Assembly (NCBI GenBank): GCA_016858145.1
Contig: JAEHOE010000070.1
Span: forward strand, 186,001 to 250,000
DNA: 64,000 nucleotides
Origin: Edaphochlamys debaryana
Lineage: Eukaryota; Chlorophyta; Chlorophyceae; Chlamydomonadales
Direction: 5' to 3'
Shown here: in pieces, positions 1-11,550 of the stretch
How the letters are laid out: each line of letters begins with the position of its first letter
Numbering within the stretch: the stretch's first letter is position 1
Position numbers and translations under genes: made by a program
Notes under the pieces: generated by a model
Seen by the model: only the letters and a program-made list of their open reading frames with translations
What the model was told of the DNA's origin: nothing
The model's database searches: none

Positions 1-427
1 CGACTGGGTTTGCGGGCAGGGTGGAGGGTGGGTGGGTGGAGGTGGGATTGCGGGTGGACGGAGGTTGGGTGGCTCGCCGCGAGGGAGCTGGGCGTGGCAG
101 GGAGGTGGTTGGGGGCAAGGTGCTCGCTGGTAACGCGTGCGTGAAAGAGCGGCCTCGCCCGAGAAGCACGAGGCTCTGCGGCCCTGCTTGTGCGCCGGGC
201 GGCACACATGAACCTGCGACCGCCCAGGCTCCAGGCGCCCTCCCCGAGCCAGTCCGGGCCAAGGGAGGAACCAGCTGCCCCCACTCGCCCCCTTCCCCTC
301 CCTCACTATCCCGGACCGTGGATGCCTGCCCCCTCCACCGGGCCCTCCACTGTCTCCTGCCCCCCTCTCCATGCCCCCACCCCAGGCCCCGCCGGCCCCC
401 TCCCTCCGCCCCACCCTGCCGCCCCAC

Positions 428-1217
428 CCGTGTCCGCTTCTTGCGCACTTCCTGCGCCGCCTCGTAGGCCTCGTAGTTGAGGCAGCGCTGGAGCTGCGTG
501 TCCAGGTCCAGCTGGGGGGGGAGGGGACGGAGAGGGAGGGGAGGTTCGGGGGTGAGGGGCTCCAGCGCTTTTGAGCTGTGTCCAGGTCTAGGTGGGAAGG
601 GTGGAGAGGGAGGTGGTGTGGTGGTCAGGTAGAGAGTTAGGGGGGCTTGGGAGGGTAAGGGGGTGGGGCGAAGGGTCGGGGGTCGGGGGTCGGGGGCAGG
701 GGGGTAGCAGGTACCAGGCGTGGGGGCAAGGCGTGGCGGCAGGGGTGGCCGGCAGGGGCAACAAGGTAGGGATGCACCCGATGACGCTGTGTGGATCGAG
801 CGCGGGAGGCTGGGTGGAAGGCGGAGAGACCAAAGGCGCCCCTGGCCGGGGGCACCGCCACCAAGGCCCCGGTCGCCCAGCCCGTGGCGTGACACCCCTG
901 TTGGCGTCAGCTTGCTGTCGCTGTTACCACCCCGCATGCCCTGCCATGAAGCTCCTTGCCTGAAAGATGAAGTACACCACCTCCTCGTTGACCAGCATTG
1001 ACCGCTCCCGCTCCCCGGATGGGCGCGGCGCGGAGGGCGGTCGGGCACCGTCCGGCCATTGCCCGCCGCCCCCGCCTCCGGTGGCCTGGCACCTGACGAC
1101 CTGCCGCCTGGGTGCCGCAGCTAGCGGGGACGCCCGGCGCAGCGAGCAAGCCACGCGAGTCGATTGTGGTGCCGGCGAGAGCGTCAGGTCAAGCGCCGAG
1201 GCCGGCCCATGGATCAT
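428..1217 (-). CDS. UVR-motif protein, probably plastid-targeted (5' part only)
   Basis: Two visible exons, 1217-960 and 511-428, both in phase 0; the gene leaves the window on the left. Exon 1 encodes a basic, Ser/Ala/Arg-rich leader (about 60 residues, with a VVRCQA stretch) that looks like a chloroplast transit peptide, followed by SMLVNEEVVYFIFQ. Exon 2 begins directly with LDLDTQLQRCLNYEAYEAAQ and then EVRKKRTR, the amphipathic helix pair of a UVR (UvrB/C) motif as found in plastid ClpF/EXECUTER-type proteins. The first intron has a GC donor (CAG|GCAAGG). The ATG at 1217 is one of several in-frame choices; the frame is open up to an ATG at 1388. Function cannot be specified without the rest of the gene. 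Confidence 0.55.
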
Positions 1218-1606
1218 TCCGTAAGCTTTTCCAGAAAGGCTGGGTGCTTGAGGCGCCCGAGCCGTGACACAGATCGCGCGGGTGCGCCTCGCATGGCATG
1301 GCCGCACGGTTGGCCAGCCAACGCTGGCTTGCAGTAACATTGCCATCAGAGAGGTGGAGGGAAAGATGCAGAGCAGGTCCGTGTGCAAGGCTGTGAGGCC
1401 AGCCTGTGCAGCTCATTCGCAGCGGCATTGGCCAAGGCGCCATCGCTGCAAACCTTCACTACCTTTTGCCGAGTACATAGCGTACACCTACAACGCAGCA
1501 CCGCGTTAGACACGTTCGGGTTAACCCGGCTGTCGATCGAAAGAGTACATGGAAGCATGAAGCTGGGGCGCACCCTGGCCCGTCTAGCGGCCCATAGCAC
1601 GGCACA
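1218..1606. promoter_or_regulatory. putative bidirectional promoter
   Basis: The space between two divergently oriented starts (ATG at 1217 minus, ATG at 1607 plus) is only about 390 bases, or about 220 if the upstream ATG at 1388 is used. It must contain both 5' leaders and core promoters. I see no recognisable named element; the call rests on geometry only. Confidence 0.35.
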
Positions 1607-4600
1607 ATGACAAGCCTTGGCTTATCAGGCCTGGGGCTGGCGCTGGCGCTGCTCTTATGTGCCTCGAGCCCTACCTTCGCGGGGCCCGACCCCAACCCCC
1701 TCCAAGCCTGCCGCCGCTTCCACGACTCGCTGTCCCCAGAGGCGCGCGTCACAGCACGGGACATGGTGCAGAGCATACAGGTAGGCGCGGGGTCTGCGCA
1801 ACCTCTAGGTGCGTGGCACGCAGCTCGGGACGCTGCGCCGCACCACGGCGCGCAACAGCCCCCACCACTGCTCCACAGCCCTCCTGTCATTGCGTCGCCT
1901 TCCTCCAAACAACCGCGGAACCACCCCGCATCGGCGTCCACCCCACAGGCGCTAGACAGCTATGTGAGCCAGGCGGCCCTGGGCATCGCCCCGCCCACCT
2001 CGGTCCCCGGCGAGACCCCGCCGGGCAGGGATGCATTGGAGGGTTGGCGCAACAGCAACGCCAGCGCGTTACTGAGCCTCATGCAGCAGGCGGGGCTGGA
2101 CAGCGTGTACGGCAGGTACGGCAGAGATGCAGGGATGCAACTTCGCTGTATCCGGAAGTGCGGCTCATGTGCGGGCCCAGCTCCGGGTGTGCAAGCCGTC
2201 ACAACATCCTTAAGTAGGCTCGCTGCCCCCTCTCCCCCTGCACCTGATTCGTTCCACGCCCTCGCCCCTTTCACCCTGTCTCCGCTCTCCCCCCTCTTTC
2301 CTACCCCCCCGCAACCCACCCCTGACCCCGCCAGCGCCGACAAGGCGGCCGCTGTGGCCCGCACCTGCCTGAGCTCCCGCCTGCACCCCGACGGCTTCCT
2401 GGGCCAACCCATCATATCGGTGCTGCTCAACTACTTCAAGCGGCCGCAGGCGAGTGGTCGTGGCCCCCGGGCCTTGCGGGCGAGCGGGGCGTCGGAGGCC
2501 GACAGCTGGGGGAGGGGCGATGTAACGGGTCACTTTCCCTGGCCCCGGGTCTTGCGGGCGGGCGGGCGGGCGGGCGGGCGGGGCGGTGGATGCCGGGGCG
2601 CTCCATGGGCACAGGCCGACGGCTGGGGCGCGCGGGCGCCTGCAGCAGGATATGCGCTGGCGGTGCGCTGGCTGCTCATCCCCGTCTTGGTGTTGTGGGT
2701 CGGCCACTGGCGCTTATTAAGCCTTGGGGGCGCTTCCTTGCGCGTCCCATGACTTGTTGCCCGATGCTACCCTCCTGTTCCCAGGCGGTGCATAGCCAGG
2801 TGGCGAACCAGCGCGCCTCGTGCCAACGGGCGGGGATGGCGTGCGAGCTGACGGTGGGGCCAGAGGGGGAGGCGATGGGGCTCTGAGGGCTTGCGGAACC
2901 TGAGCTTCTTTTAGGGAGCTAGGCCCCAGAGTGCACACTTGAGGTGTAGGTGTGGGCTCCGCGTCTTGCCCGTGACGTGAAGGCATGTCGCCACGGCCCC
3001 GCCCCACCCGCCGTGTCTTGCCATACTATGGCGGAACATGTGAGGACCGCGCTCCGTCCCCCCGTGCCCCCTTGCACCCCGCCGTGCCTCTTGATGGGAG
3101 TGTGCGAGAGGTGAAGTGAACTCCGTCAACGCTTGCTCCCTTGCACCCTGTGCCCGCCTGCTGCTCAGGTGAACGTGGACAACCCGGACGAGGCGGCGGC
3201 GTGGGTGCGCGAGCTGGTGCCAGCCGGGGTGAGTCGGGGGGGGAGCGGGGCCCTTGGGTAGGTTCGGCTCGGCATGGGGGACCGCCTGAGCGACGGGGCC
3301 CGAGCAGCCCCCAGTGTCCGCACCTTGACGGTCCGCTTCATTTGGCCGCGTCCGCCGGTCTGCAGGGCCCGGCGGCTGAGAGCGGGGGCGCCAGCGCTGG
3401 CAACGACACCAACGGCACGGCCGCCGGCGCCGGGGGCTTCCTGGTCCCCGTGTTCAGCTGGTGAGTGAGAGGGTGCGGGCCTGCCTCCCCGCTGCCCAAG
3501 CTGCCCAGCTGCCCGGCTACCCAGCCTCCGCTCCGCGTGCCCGCCTGCGCTGACGAGCCCAGGGCGGGGGCGAAGACCGCCTCCTCTCATTGCTGCTCCA
3601 CCTCAGCTCCCGCCCAAGCCTGCCCAGCTCGTGCACCGCCATGACCTCACGTCTACCTCTTGCCCCACCTGGCCACGCCCTCCACGCCCCCTCTTCATCC
3701 CCGCCCCCACCACCGCAGGAACGTGCACGAGGTGCGCGGCTACAACCGGGCGTCGCGGCTGGCACGGGGGCGCTACATGGTGGTGTGGCAGGTGAGGGCC
3801 TGTGGGGCTGGGCCAAGGTGGGGTCGGGAGCTCAAACCTCACAGGATGCGGGCTCAGGCCAAAAGCGCCCGCGGCGCGCAGGCTTCCTCTCGGCGCCCGG
3901 GGTTGTGCCGTGGCACGGGAAGTCGTGTGCACAGCACGTGGGCTACAGCTCAATAGGCCCGGGCGTGACTCATCGGTGACAGGAGGTGACGAGTCCGTGT
4001 GCTCAGCTGACGAGCGCCCGCGGTCCCGCCCCTCCCTGTGCCTCCGCCCTCCTGCCCCCCCTTTCCCCCCTCTCAGGACGACCAGGTGCCCCCCGAGGAC
4101 GGGCAATGGCTGGGGGACATGATGCGAATCTTCGACGCACACCCGCTGGTGCGCTGCGTGCGTTTTGGGGTGGGGGGGTGGGCAGGGGCTGTGAGGGGAG
4201 GCTGGAGAGCTCGGCCAGGCGCACACCCGCTGGCGCGCGGAGCGCGTGTTCTCTGGAGCGGGGGGGCGGGTTGGAGTGGAGTAGAGTCAGGCGCTGCTGG
4301 AAGGGCCGGAAGGGTTGTGTCAAGGGGCTGTGCGGCGTGGAGGCCCGGAGGGTGCCCAGCTTCCCTCCGCCCCACGCCCCACTCATCCCCGCTCACCCCC
4401 ATCCCCGCCCCCGCCCCCACCACCCACCGAAAGATGGGCGTGCTGGGCATGAACACGCACCGCCTGTGCCGCCAGCACGAGCGAACCAACCGCTTCGGCC
4501 CCGTGTGGTTCGAGAAGGACCCCGCGATGGGCGTCAAGTGGACGTACGCGCAGGTGATCGCGGGGGCCTGCTGCTTGGCCTGCTGCTTGGCCTGCTGCTT

Positions 4601-7127
4601 CAGCCTGCTGCTTTAGCCTGCTGTCTGGCTTAGGCTAGCTACTCGCATAGTTGCATTCCCGGACCATGCACTTCCTCCAGCCTGGGGCAGGGCGGGGGGC
4701 CTTGCTGGACCATCAGGCAGTCCCCCACGGCCCTAGTCACCTGTAAGCGCCGAGTGCCCTACCAGCCCCCGCGCCCTGCTTCCTCCCCCCACCCCTGTGC
4801 CACGCCCACCCTCATCCCCCCACCCCCATGCAGTACGTGGACTTTGCCCCCCTGGCCATCCGCGCCTCCATCTTCCGGGAGGTGGGGGGCCTGGACGAGG
4901 GCCTGGGGCAGCGGGGCGACTGCGGCATCTGGAGCGACTGGGAGCTCAGCGCGCGCGTGTGGATGGACGGGTGGACGGTGAGGGGGCGGGGGGGGAGGTT
5001 GCTGCTGAGCGAGATCGCGCCGACGCCAGGGAATCCTTGCATAGCTGGGGTGGGGGATAAGGTACGACGGGGTGGAGTTCTGAGCAGGTGGGGGCTAGGG
5101 GGCGGGCTTGGGTAGGCATAGGGGGTGGGTGGGCGTTGGTCGCTGCGCGGGGTGGCTTCGTGTGCGCAAGGGCTTGGAGTGGGAGGCTGGGGAAGGTTGT
5201 GACGTGGATGGGGGGGGCCGGGGGCCGGGGATGATCTCTACGGCTTGGGGGTGCGGGCTGCTAGGGAGGGGATAGAGGGCTTCGGGTGCTCCTGACGCTT
5301 GGGAAGGGAGGGAGGGCGCAGGTGGTTATAGGGGTGAGGAACAACCACAAGGCCCGATGGCCCACATCGAGGACTCGCTTCCTCATTCCGTCCACCCACC
5401 CCTCACGCAACCCCCGCAGGTTGGCTTCACCTACATGGATGGGCGCTACGACGACGGGCAGCCCGGGGGCACGCACAAGGGGGCCGAGGGGGAGCGGTGC
5501 TGGGGCCGGCAGCAGCACGTGGCGAGCTCCGTGTTCCACCGGAGGTGAGCGACCGGTGCACGCGGTGCCAGCCCTGCCCCGGGGCTGCAGCTATCCGGGC
5601 TGCGGCTGGCTGCACCTCAAACCCTCAAACCCACTGGGCGCGGGCACTGGGCGCGGGCACTGGGCGCGGGCACTGGGCGCGGGCACTGGGCGCGGGCTCG
5701 GGTCCCTCGGCGCCGGCCGCACTGGCACTCCTGGCGCGTGAGGGGCCCCAGTCCCCTTTCCCACCCCTCACTGCTGAGGTGACTGGGGGCCTGGAGCCGA
5801 GCGTGCCATCGTGCATTGCGCTGCATTGCGCTTTGCTTTAACCCACTCACTTCTAAGCCGCTCTCGGTTCTCAGCTTGCGCTGCGTCCGAATCAGCAGTA
5901 TCCAGGCTTCCACCGCACAGCAACTAACTTTTGCACGCCTGGCACGCCACGCGGCCCACGCCCCTCCGCAGGTACGGCGCCAGCGGGATGATGGAGCCCT
6001 CCTGCGAGCGCGTGTGGCTGCTCAACATGGCCGCACACAAGGCCGGAGACCGCTGCCCCTACGCCCAGGAAACCAACTACCGCGGCTGCAAGACCCCCGA
6101 CCCCGCCGCGGCTGCAGCTCTGGAGCAGGAGCTGGCGAACCTGCAGGCCGCACGCATCCGCCTGGGCACCGGCGCGTGGACGGCGGGGCGGTGGAACGGC
6201 ACGGCCGCGAGCGCGCGGGGCGCTCTGGCGGTGGGGACAGGCGCGGGAGGTGAGGCGTGGGAGCGGTCGGGTGTGGGGTGGCTGCGGGTGGCTGAGGACG
6301 GGGCTGCGGTTGCGGGGCGACCGTGGTGGGGGCAGAGGGCGTGGGACATGGCGGCTTGTTGGCTTTGGGTGTCAAGGGTGGAGGGAAGGGGGGCCAAGGG
6401 GCGGGGCAGCGCGGGCCCTTCGGTCCATCGTTGCAACGCTGCCCCCCTGACCGCCGCCGCAGTTGTATCTCCCGGGGCGGAAGGAGCGGCCGCTGCGCCC
6501 GCGACAACAGCACCGGGGGCAGAGGCCGCAGCACCCGAGGCCGCGGCGCCGGGGACAGCCACTCCTGAAGCGGTGGTGGCGGCGGGGACGGGGACGGGGG
6601 CAGGAGCGGCGGGGGCCAAGACCCGGGCGGGGGGGCAAGGGGGCCATGGGGGCCACGGGCACGTGTCACGGGGGCACACGTACGTGTGGGTGCAGGACGC
6701 ACATGAGGGGGGTCTGGATCTGCTCCCCGGTCTGGTACGGAGCACGCGGATGGGGGCAGGGCCGGCGGAGGCTGCTGCGACGCCCGCAGCCGGGAGTACG
6801 GCGACAGCCGCCACCGCTGGGGGGCCAGCTGCCGCGGAGCCGGCAACGGATGGAGCCACAAAGGCGGCGGCGGCGGCAGCTGCACCAGAGGCGGCAACGG
6901 CTGCACCGGAGGCGGCCGCGAAGCCGGCGGAGGTCGCCGGCCCCGTAGTAGGAGAGGCAGGAGCAGGAGCCACTGCAGGGGCAGGGGCAGGGGCACAGCC
7001 AAGCGCGGGAGCGGCGGCGGTGGGGGCAGGCCAGGCAGGGGGGTTAGGGATATTTGACTCCCTGCCTGCGCTAGTGCGGGGCACGGGTAGCGCCAGGCGG
7101 CGGCGGCGGCGGTTGCGAGACGTGTGA
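1607..7127 (+). CDS. secreted/Golgi family-2-like glycosyltransferase
   Basis: Thirteen exons in continuous phase, about 721 aa: 1607-1780, 1949-2115, 2335-2449, 2785-2853, 3169-3228, 3366-3460, 3719-3791, 4077-4157, 4434-4553, 4834-4977, 5420-5544, 5972-6249, 6463-7127. The N-terminus is a hydrophobic signal sequence ending near TFAGP. The GT-A-type core lies at about residues 225-415: GYNRASRLARGRYMVVWQ followed by DDQ (residues about 252-254), a DXD-like nucleotide-sugar/metal site, then VDFAPLAIRASIFREVGG and WSDWELSARVW, which match the acceptor-side GxxxR/(E/D)D-R blocks of GT2-like enzymes. It probably transfers a sugar in the secretory pathway, possibly to wall glycoproteins; substrate unknown. 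The last exon is an Ala/Gly/Pro-rich tail ending in an Arg run. Intron 3 has a GC donor (2450), and exon 9 uses an AAG acceptor. Confidence 0.78.
2554..2586. repeat. GCGG microsatellite in intron 3
   Basis: A run of the 4-base unit GCGG, nearly perfect, inside an intron of the glycosyltransferase gene. Confidence 0.85.
4566..4629. repeat. short tandem repeat in intron 9
   Basis: Four to five imperfect copies of a GCCTGCTGCTTG-like 12-15 base unit lie just downstream of the exon ending at 4553. Confidence 0.75.
5633..5697. repeat. 13-bp minisatellite, five copies, intron 11
   Basis: The unit ACTGGGCGCGGGC is repeated five times without a mismatch in the intron between the exons ending at 5544 and starting at 5972. 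Confidence 0.95.
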
Positions 7128-7975
7128 GAGGAAGCGTGTGCGTGACGCTGTGAGCTGCAGGGTTGCGCGTTCGGTTTGGCCGGCAACGAAACTATTGAAC
7201 CTGAGTGATGAACGCATCAATAGACATTTGCGGACATGGTTTTGCATGGAGAGGGGCACAAGCAAGCGCGCAGAGAGGACTGATGCATTGAAGTGCGACC
7301 GAAGAGTTACGTGATACAGAGCAGGGGACGCTGAGCTTGCAGTAGGTTGGCGTGAATCTTATTAGGCACTCGCAGCTCTCTCCCACCTACTAGGCACACA
7401 AGTGCCCATACGGGGAGGATGCCTGCGCGGAGGCTCTGTCCGCATCTCCGGTCTGCTGTGCTACAGCTAGGTAGCCTTGATGCTGCTTTTGTGCTGCCCG
7501 TGGGGACACTGCATCCCCAAACCCCATTCTGGTCTGACTTTGTCTCGACCATGGCTCGGGGGCCACGATGGACGGACACACAACTGAACGTTTGCAGTGT
7601 TACAGCGGTGGCCGTTGCATATGTTTGCGCAGCAAGTACAAATCGTGTAGGTGCAAGGCCGACCCCTGCATGACTAACCCATCCCCAACTGGCCATCAGG
7701 CCAAGCCCCTGGACTTCGTCAGCCTTTCATACCGGCATTCTGCCCTCTGCTTCCCCAACCCAATCCCTATCTGTCACGTCTGTCAGTGCCTGCCGTACGG
7801 TAAGTCAAATTTGACAAGTCAAGGCGTCACGGTCATTCCCCTTGATCCTCTCTTCTTCCGGAGGGCCCTCGTCCACACGTGAGGCCACCCGTCCTGATCC
7901 AACTCTCAGTCATAGACACAAGCTTCAACAACAGCTCCAGAGCTAAACACAATAAAAAGGAGGAGCTACGACCAC
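7128..7975. other. convergent 3' region
   Basis: Tail-to-tail space between the glycosyltransferase stop (7127) and the pherophorin A stop (7976). It must hold both 3' untranslated regions. I see no coding exon. A TGTAA signal for the minus strand is at 7604-7600; no plus-strand TGTAA was found. Confidence 0.6.
7600..7604 (-). terminator. TGTAA polyadenylation signal of pherophorin A
   Basis: The minus strand reads TGTAA 372 bases after the stop codon of pherophorin A. TGTAA is the usual volvocine poly(A) signal and this distance is typical of a 3' untranslated region. Confidence 0.55.
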
Positions 7976-10900
7976 TTAGAACTCGGCAGCCTGGTAGACC
8001 GGGCAGCACGCGTTCCCAATGTCGAACGCCGCCGTGAACACACGGCCGTTGGCATCGGCGGGGACCATGGCCTCAAGGGTGCCGGCCCAGTCGTCAGAGG
8101 CGTCAGCCTCCCGCACCTCTAGGCAAACCTGAGGAGTGTTGGCCTTAATCCAGGACTCGGTCCAGTCCAGGCGGGTGAGCTTGAGCGTGTTCTGCGCCTT
8201 GGGGCCCCACGAGACTGCGGGCGCAAGGGAGGGACGGGGGATGCGCGTGAGCCCGAGCGGATGGCGCGTGTACGTGCCGTACTGACCGTGCGGCTCGTGA
8301 AGCTCGTGCGTACATAAGCGGCTACGGGCTTCAGCGCGCAGGCAGCCGGTGCATACAACGACAGGAAGCGCCGGAACGCCCCGACTGGTGCGAGGACCAC
8401 CCCGCCCACCCCGGGCGGCCGTGCTGTACTCACTGGGCCAAACGTTGCGCTTGCCCTTGGCGTAGATGGCCGCCGACTTGATCTTCCAGCGCAGCTCATA
8501 GTCCAGATAGAATTCCACCTTGCGCAGCGAAGTGACGCGGCCGCAGTAGTTGTTGGGCTGCGGGGTGGCGGGGTGGGGGGAAGGTGGGGGGAAGGTGAGG
8601 TGGGGGAGGGTCGGCGTGGCGTCACGGTAACGGGCCGGCCCCGCGGCCCTCGGATGCAGACGTCCATAGCTCAACAACGGAGGGTGGATGAACGCCGTTC
8701 TGAACACCACAGGTCCATAGCTCCATAGCAAACTCACGTTGATGGCATCCGTGGTGGTCACGTCGACGCAGTAGTAGGTGGTGGCGTTGACGCCCGTGAC
8801 GCCGCCGCCCTTCTTGGTGGTGATGCGGCTGCCAATCTCGAAGATCATCGAGGCCGAGACGTTGTTGCAGGGCGACGGGCAGGTGGGGAACGGCGGCGGC
8901 GGCGGGGGAGCTGCGGGCGAAGGCGAGGGCGGGGCGGCACGTGGGGGTCAGGCTCGGCGGCGCGCAGCAACACAGGAGCGCTCCCCACACCGCAAACACA
9001 AAGAGCGCTGCCTTGCCCTGCCACTTCGCGGCATTTACACACTGGCAGGGGCCAGCCCCTCCACGCTACAGTCACAGGCCAGAGCCCCTCAACACTACAG
9101 CTCCCGCCCGCGCAACGTGTGGACGCGGGCTCACCGCAGGCCGGGGTGGTTGCGGCCAGGGCGCCGCAGCCCTCCTCGGGGTCAGACTCCAGGAGCATGG
9201 TCTGGTCGTCCAGCGAGGCCGGGCACTGGCCCGGGGTCTGACCGTAGATCTCATAGATCAGGTTGGAGCCGCCGTCGTACTTCTCGGCGATGTAGTCGGC
9301 AAACTGGGTGCCGGCCGCCACAGACACAAAAGTGCCGCAGACCTGCGTGGCGGAGAGCGGGAGGAGCGGTTCGGGTGAGCTCTGGGTCTCTTGCGGCAAT
9401 CACGAATGTGGCGGGCCCTTCAAACGCATAGCCTAGGTGGGGGCCGGCGGCCATCCACAGCGCGACCACACGCTTGCTTCTGCTGGGCTGACAAGCCCCT
9501 GCTAGCTGACAAGCGCAAAAGAGTTTAGTGGAGCTGTCAAACAGGGGCACACCTTGAAGGTGTTGTCCTTGCAGACGGGCTTGTCGAAGCCCTTGGAGAT
9601 CCAGTCAGCCACGTCCTCACTCTCGATGAGCTGCGGCGGGGATAACGACATGGCATAGCACCCAGTCAGCAACCGCGCTCTGCGCTGGATCTAGAACCGC
9701 CCAAACCTGCTTTCAGCGCCTCCTCGCACGATCAGCGCACCCATCCGTGCATGTACGCTCCCTGCGAACGGGGCGGCGCTTACGTTGGCGAACACCTCCT
9801 TGGCGATGCCGCAGTTGGCAGTGTCCTTGAAGTAAGGGAAACCAGTGGTTCCGTCAGCGTAGACGTTCTTGAAGGTGTAGCAGACGGAGCAGGTGGGGGG
9901 CGGCCGGGGAGGAGGGGAGCGGGGCTTGGGAGAGGGAGGGGGAGAGCGAGGAGGGGGGGCGAGGAGGGGGAGGGGGACTTCTTGGGAGGGGGCGGGAGCC
10001 GCGGGGGAGGAGGCGAGGGCTTGGGGGGGCGAGGGGAAGGAGGGTTCCGGGGGGGAGGGGGGGACTTCTTGGGGGGCGGGGAGTTCTTCGGGGGAGGAGG
10101 GAGCCGGGGGGGAGGAGGCGAGGGCTTGGGGGGACGAGGGGAAGGAGGGTTCCGGGGGGGAGGAGGGGACTTCTTGGGGGGGGGCTTGGGCGAGGGTGGT
10201 GGGGGGGGGGTGGAGCCGAACGACACGGGGCAGCAGTCGTGGGTGCTGTCGCCCAGAGCCGCGGCCCAGGTGGGGTCGGGGATGAGGGACTTGAGGGTCA
10301 GGCAGGGGCCCTCCTCGAGCGTGACGCAAAGGACCTTGTTGTCCACCGAGGGGCCGCTGATGTTCAGGCCGTTCACGTAAAGGATGGCCTGGGTCTTGGG
10401 GTCGGCATTGGGCGGAGTGCGCACATCCGGGTCCTGCGTGGGGGTGGGCGCAAGGGGGTGGAGACGAGGGCAGGTGTCAGCAGCGGAGCCGGATGCGGGC
10501 GTGGGGACAAGCTTTACAGGCTCGTGGGAAGACGCAGTGCACAGAGGCGCGGGCCACGCGTCGGGGCCGGGCTGTAGCCGCACCCACTCACCCGGATGGC
10601 CTTGCCGTTGAGCGTGGCCGAGGCGGCAAACGACTGCACGTTGCACCTGACGTCTGCGGGGGACACAAACATGTACATGAGTGAGGTACTCGAACAGATG
10701 GCTTGGACGTGTCTAGCCTCACAAGCGAAGGACAAGTCGGGAGCAGGCGATTGTTGACACGAACCCCACCGCCCTCGTGACCACAACCCCCAACAGGTGG
10801 TATAACTCACTGATATCAAGCTCGAACTTGTGAATGTCGGTGTTGCAGCACCTAAGAGGGAGGGTCGGGGTGAGGTGCACTTGGGTGAAGCCATGAACAG

Positions 10901-11550
10901 AACCACAGAGAGTCCTCAGAAGGCCCCAGACGGCGGGAGGCCCACTGCACGTTGCCAGTCAGCTTACTTGCCACCGGCGGTGCACTGAGCCCTCGAATAC
11001 CCCAGAGTCCAGCAGATTTTGGAGCCAGACTGCGTCACAGAAGGCTCGATGGAGTAGGTCGAGGCCCGCTTAGCACGAATGCAGGACGAGTAGGGGAAGG
11101 GCTCCGTGGTGAACGCCGCGCTTTGCGCACTTGCTGCGGCCCTGCAAGTGTATGGACAATGGGGACATGGCAAAATCAGGGGTCGGAGGCTCAGCCGAGT
11201 TGAGCAGCGGCTGGCAACTCCGGCATCGACCATTTAGCGCAAGCGACCGTCGATGACATGTACTAGCCGCCTATAAGACACTACACAGTGCTCCCTAAAA
11301 CCCGGAGTACCGATGGTGGGCCGCTCGCCAAAGCTTGCGGACCTGCACTAGCATCGGACCCTCAGCAACGCCAAGTGCGGCCCGCCCTCCAGAGAGTCCA
11401 ACTATCCACGAGCTTCGCACTGAGCTAAGCAGAAGCTGCTGACTGCACATTGGCCCACCCCAACCGACCGCCGCGGCAGCCCGGCCGCCCGCGGCAGACT
11501 CAGACTTACACAAAGGCCAGCAGCGCCACCGCAGCAGCAGATCGCCACAT
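7976..11550 (-). CDS. pherophorin A (linker frameshift)
   Basis: Ten exons: 11550-11510, 11141-10968, 10851-10811, 10653-10592, 10433-9784, 9630-9553, 9342-9135, 8910-8738, 8557-8434, 8214-7976; about 596 aa if the frame is repaired. It is a secreted wall/matrix glycoprotein. Signal peptide MWRSAAVALLAFV; N-terminal pherophorin domain (EPFPYSSCIRA, CWTLGYSRAQC, CCNTDIHKFELDI, CCPVS at about 173); (S)PPPP-type linker (about 178-286) expected to be O-glycosylated hydroxyproline; C-terminal pherophorin domain (TCSVCYTFKNV, VCGTFVSVA, CNNVSASMIFEIGS, KVEFYLDYELRWKIKS, CCPVYQAAEF). All other junctions are in phase, but the linker changes frame: one C is missing opposite the seven-G run at 9953-9959. 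Either a sequencing/assembly indel or an inactivating mutation. Unlike B-E, it has no intron before CCPVS. Confidence 0.87.
9953..9959. other. apparent 1-bp deletion at homopolymer
   Basis: Run of seven G (C on the coding strand) within the proline linker of pherophorin A. Reading seven C leaves the C-terminal domain out of frame; eight would keep a Pro/Ser/Lys/Arg-rich linker open through to TCSVCYTF. The rest of the exon is open in the expected frame on either side. Confidence 0.6.

Noticed and set aside
22..427. Further exon of the UVR gene
   Set aside because: The minus strand left of 428 shows no convincing splice-bounded coding segment within the window; the next exon is probably beyond the edge.
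6022..7186. Long minus-strand frames opposite the glycosyltransferase tail
   Set aside because: Mirror of the Ala/Gly-rich plus-strand exon, which is phase-linked to the upstream catalytic exons.
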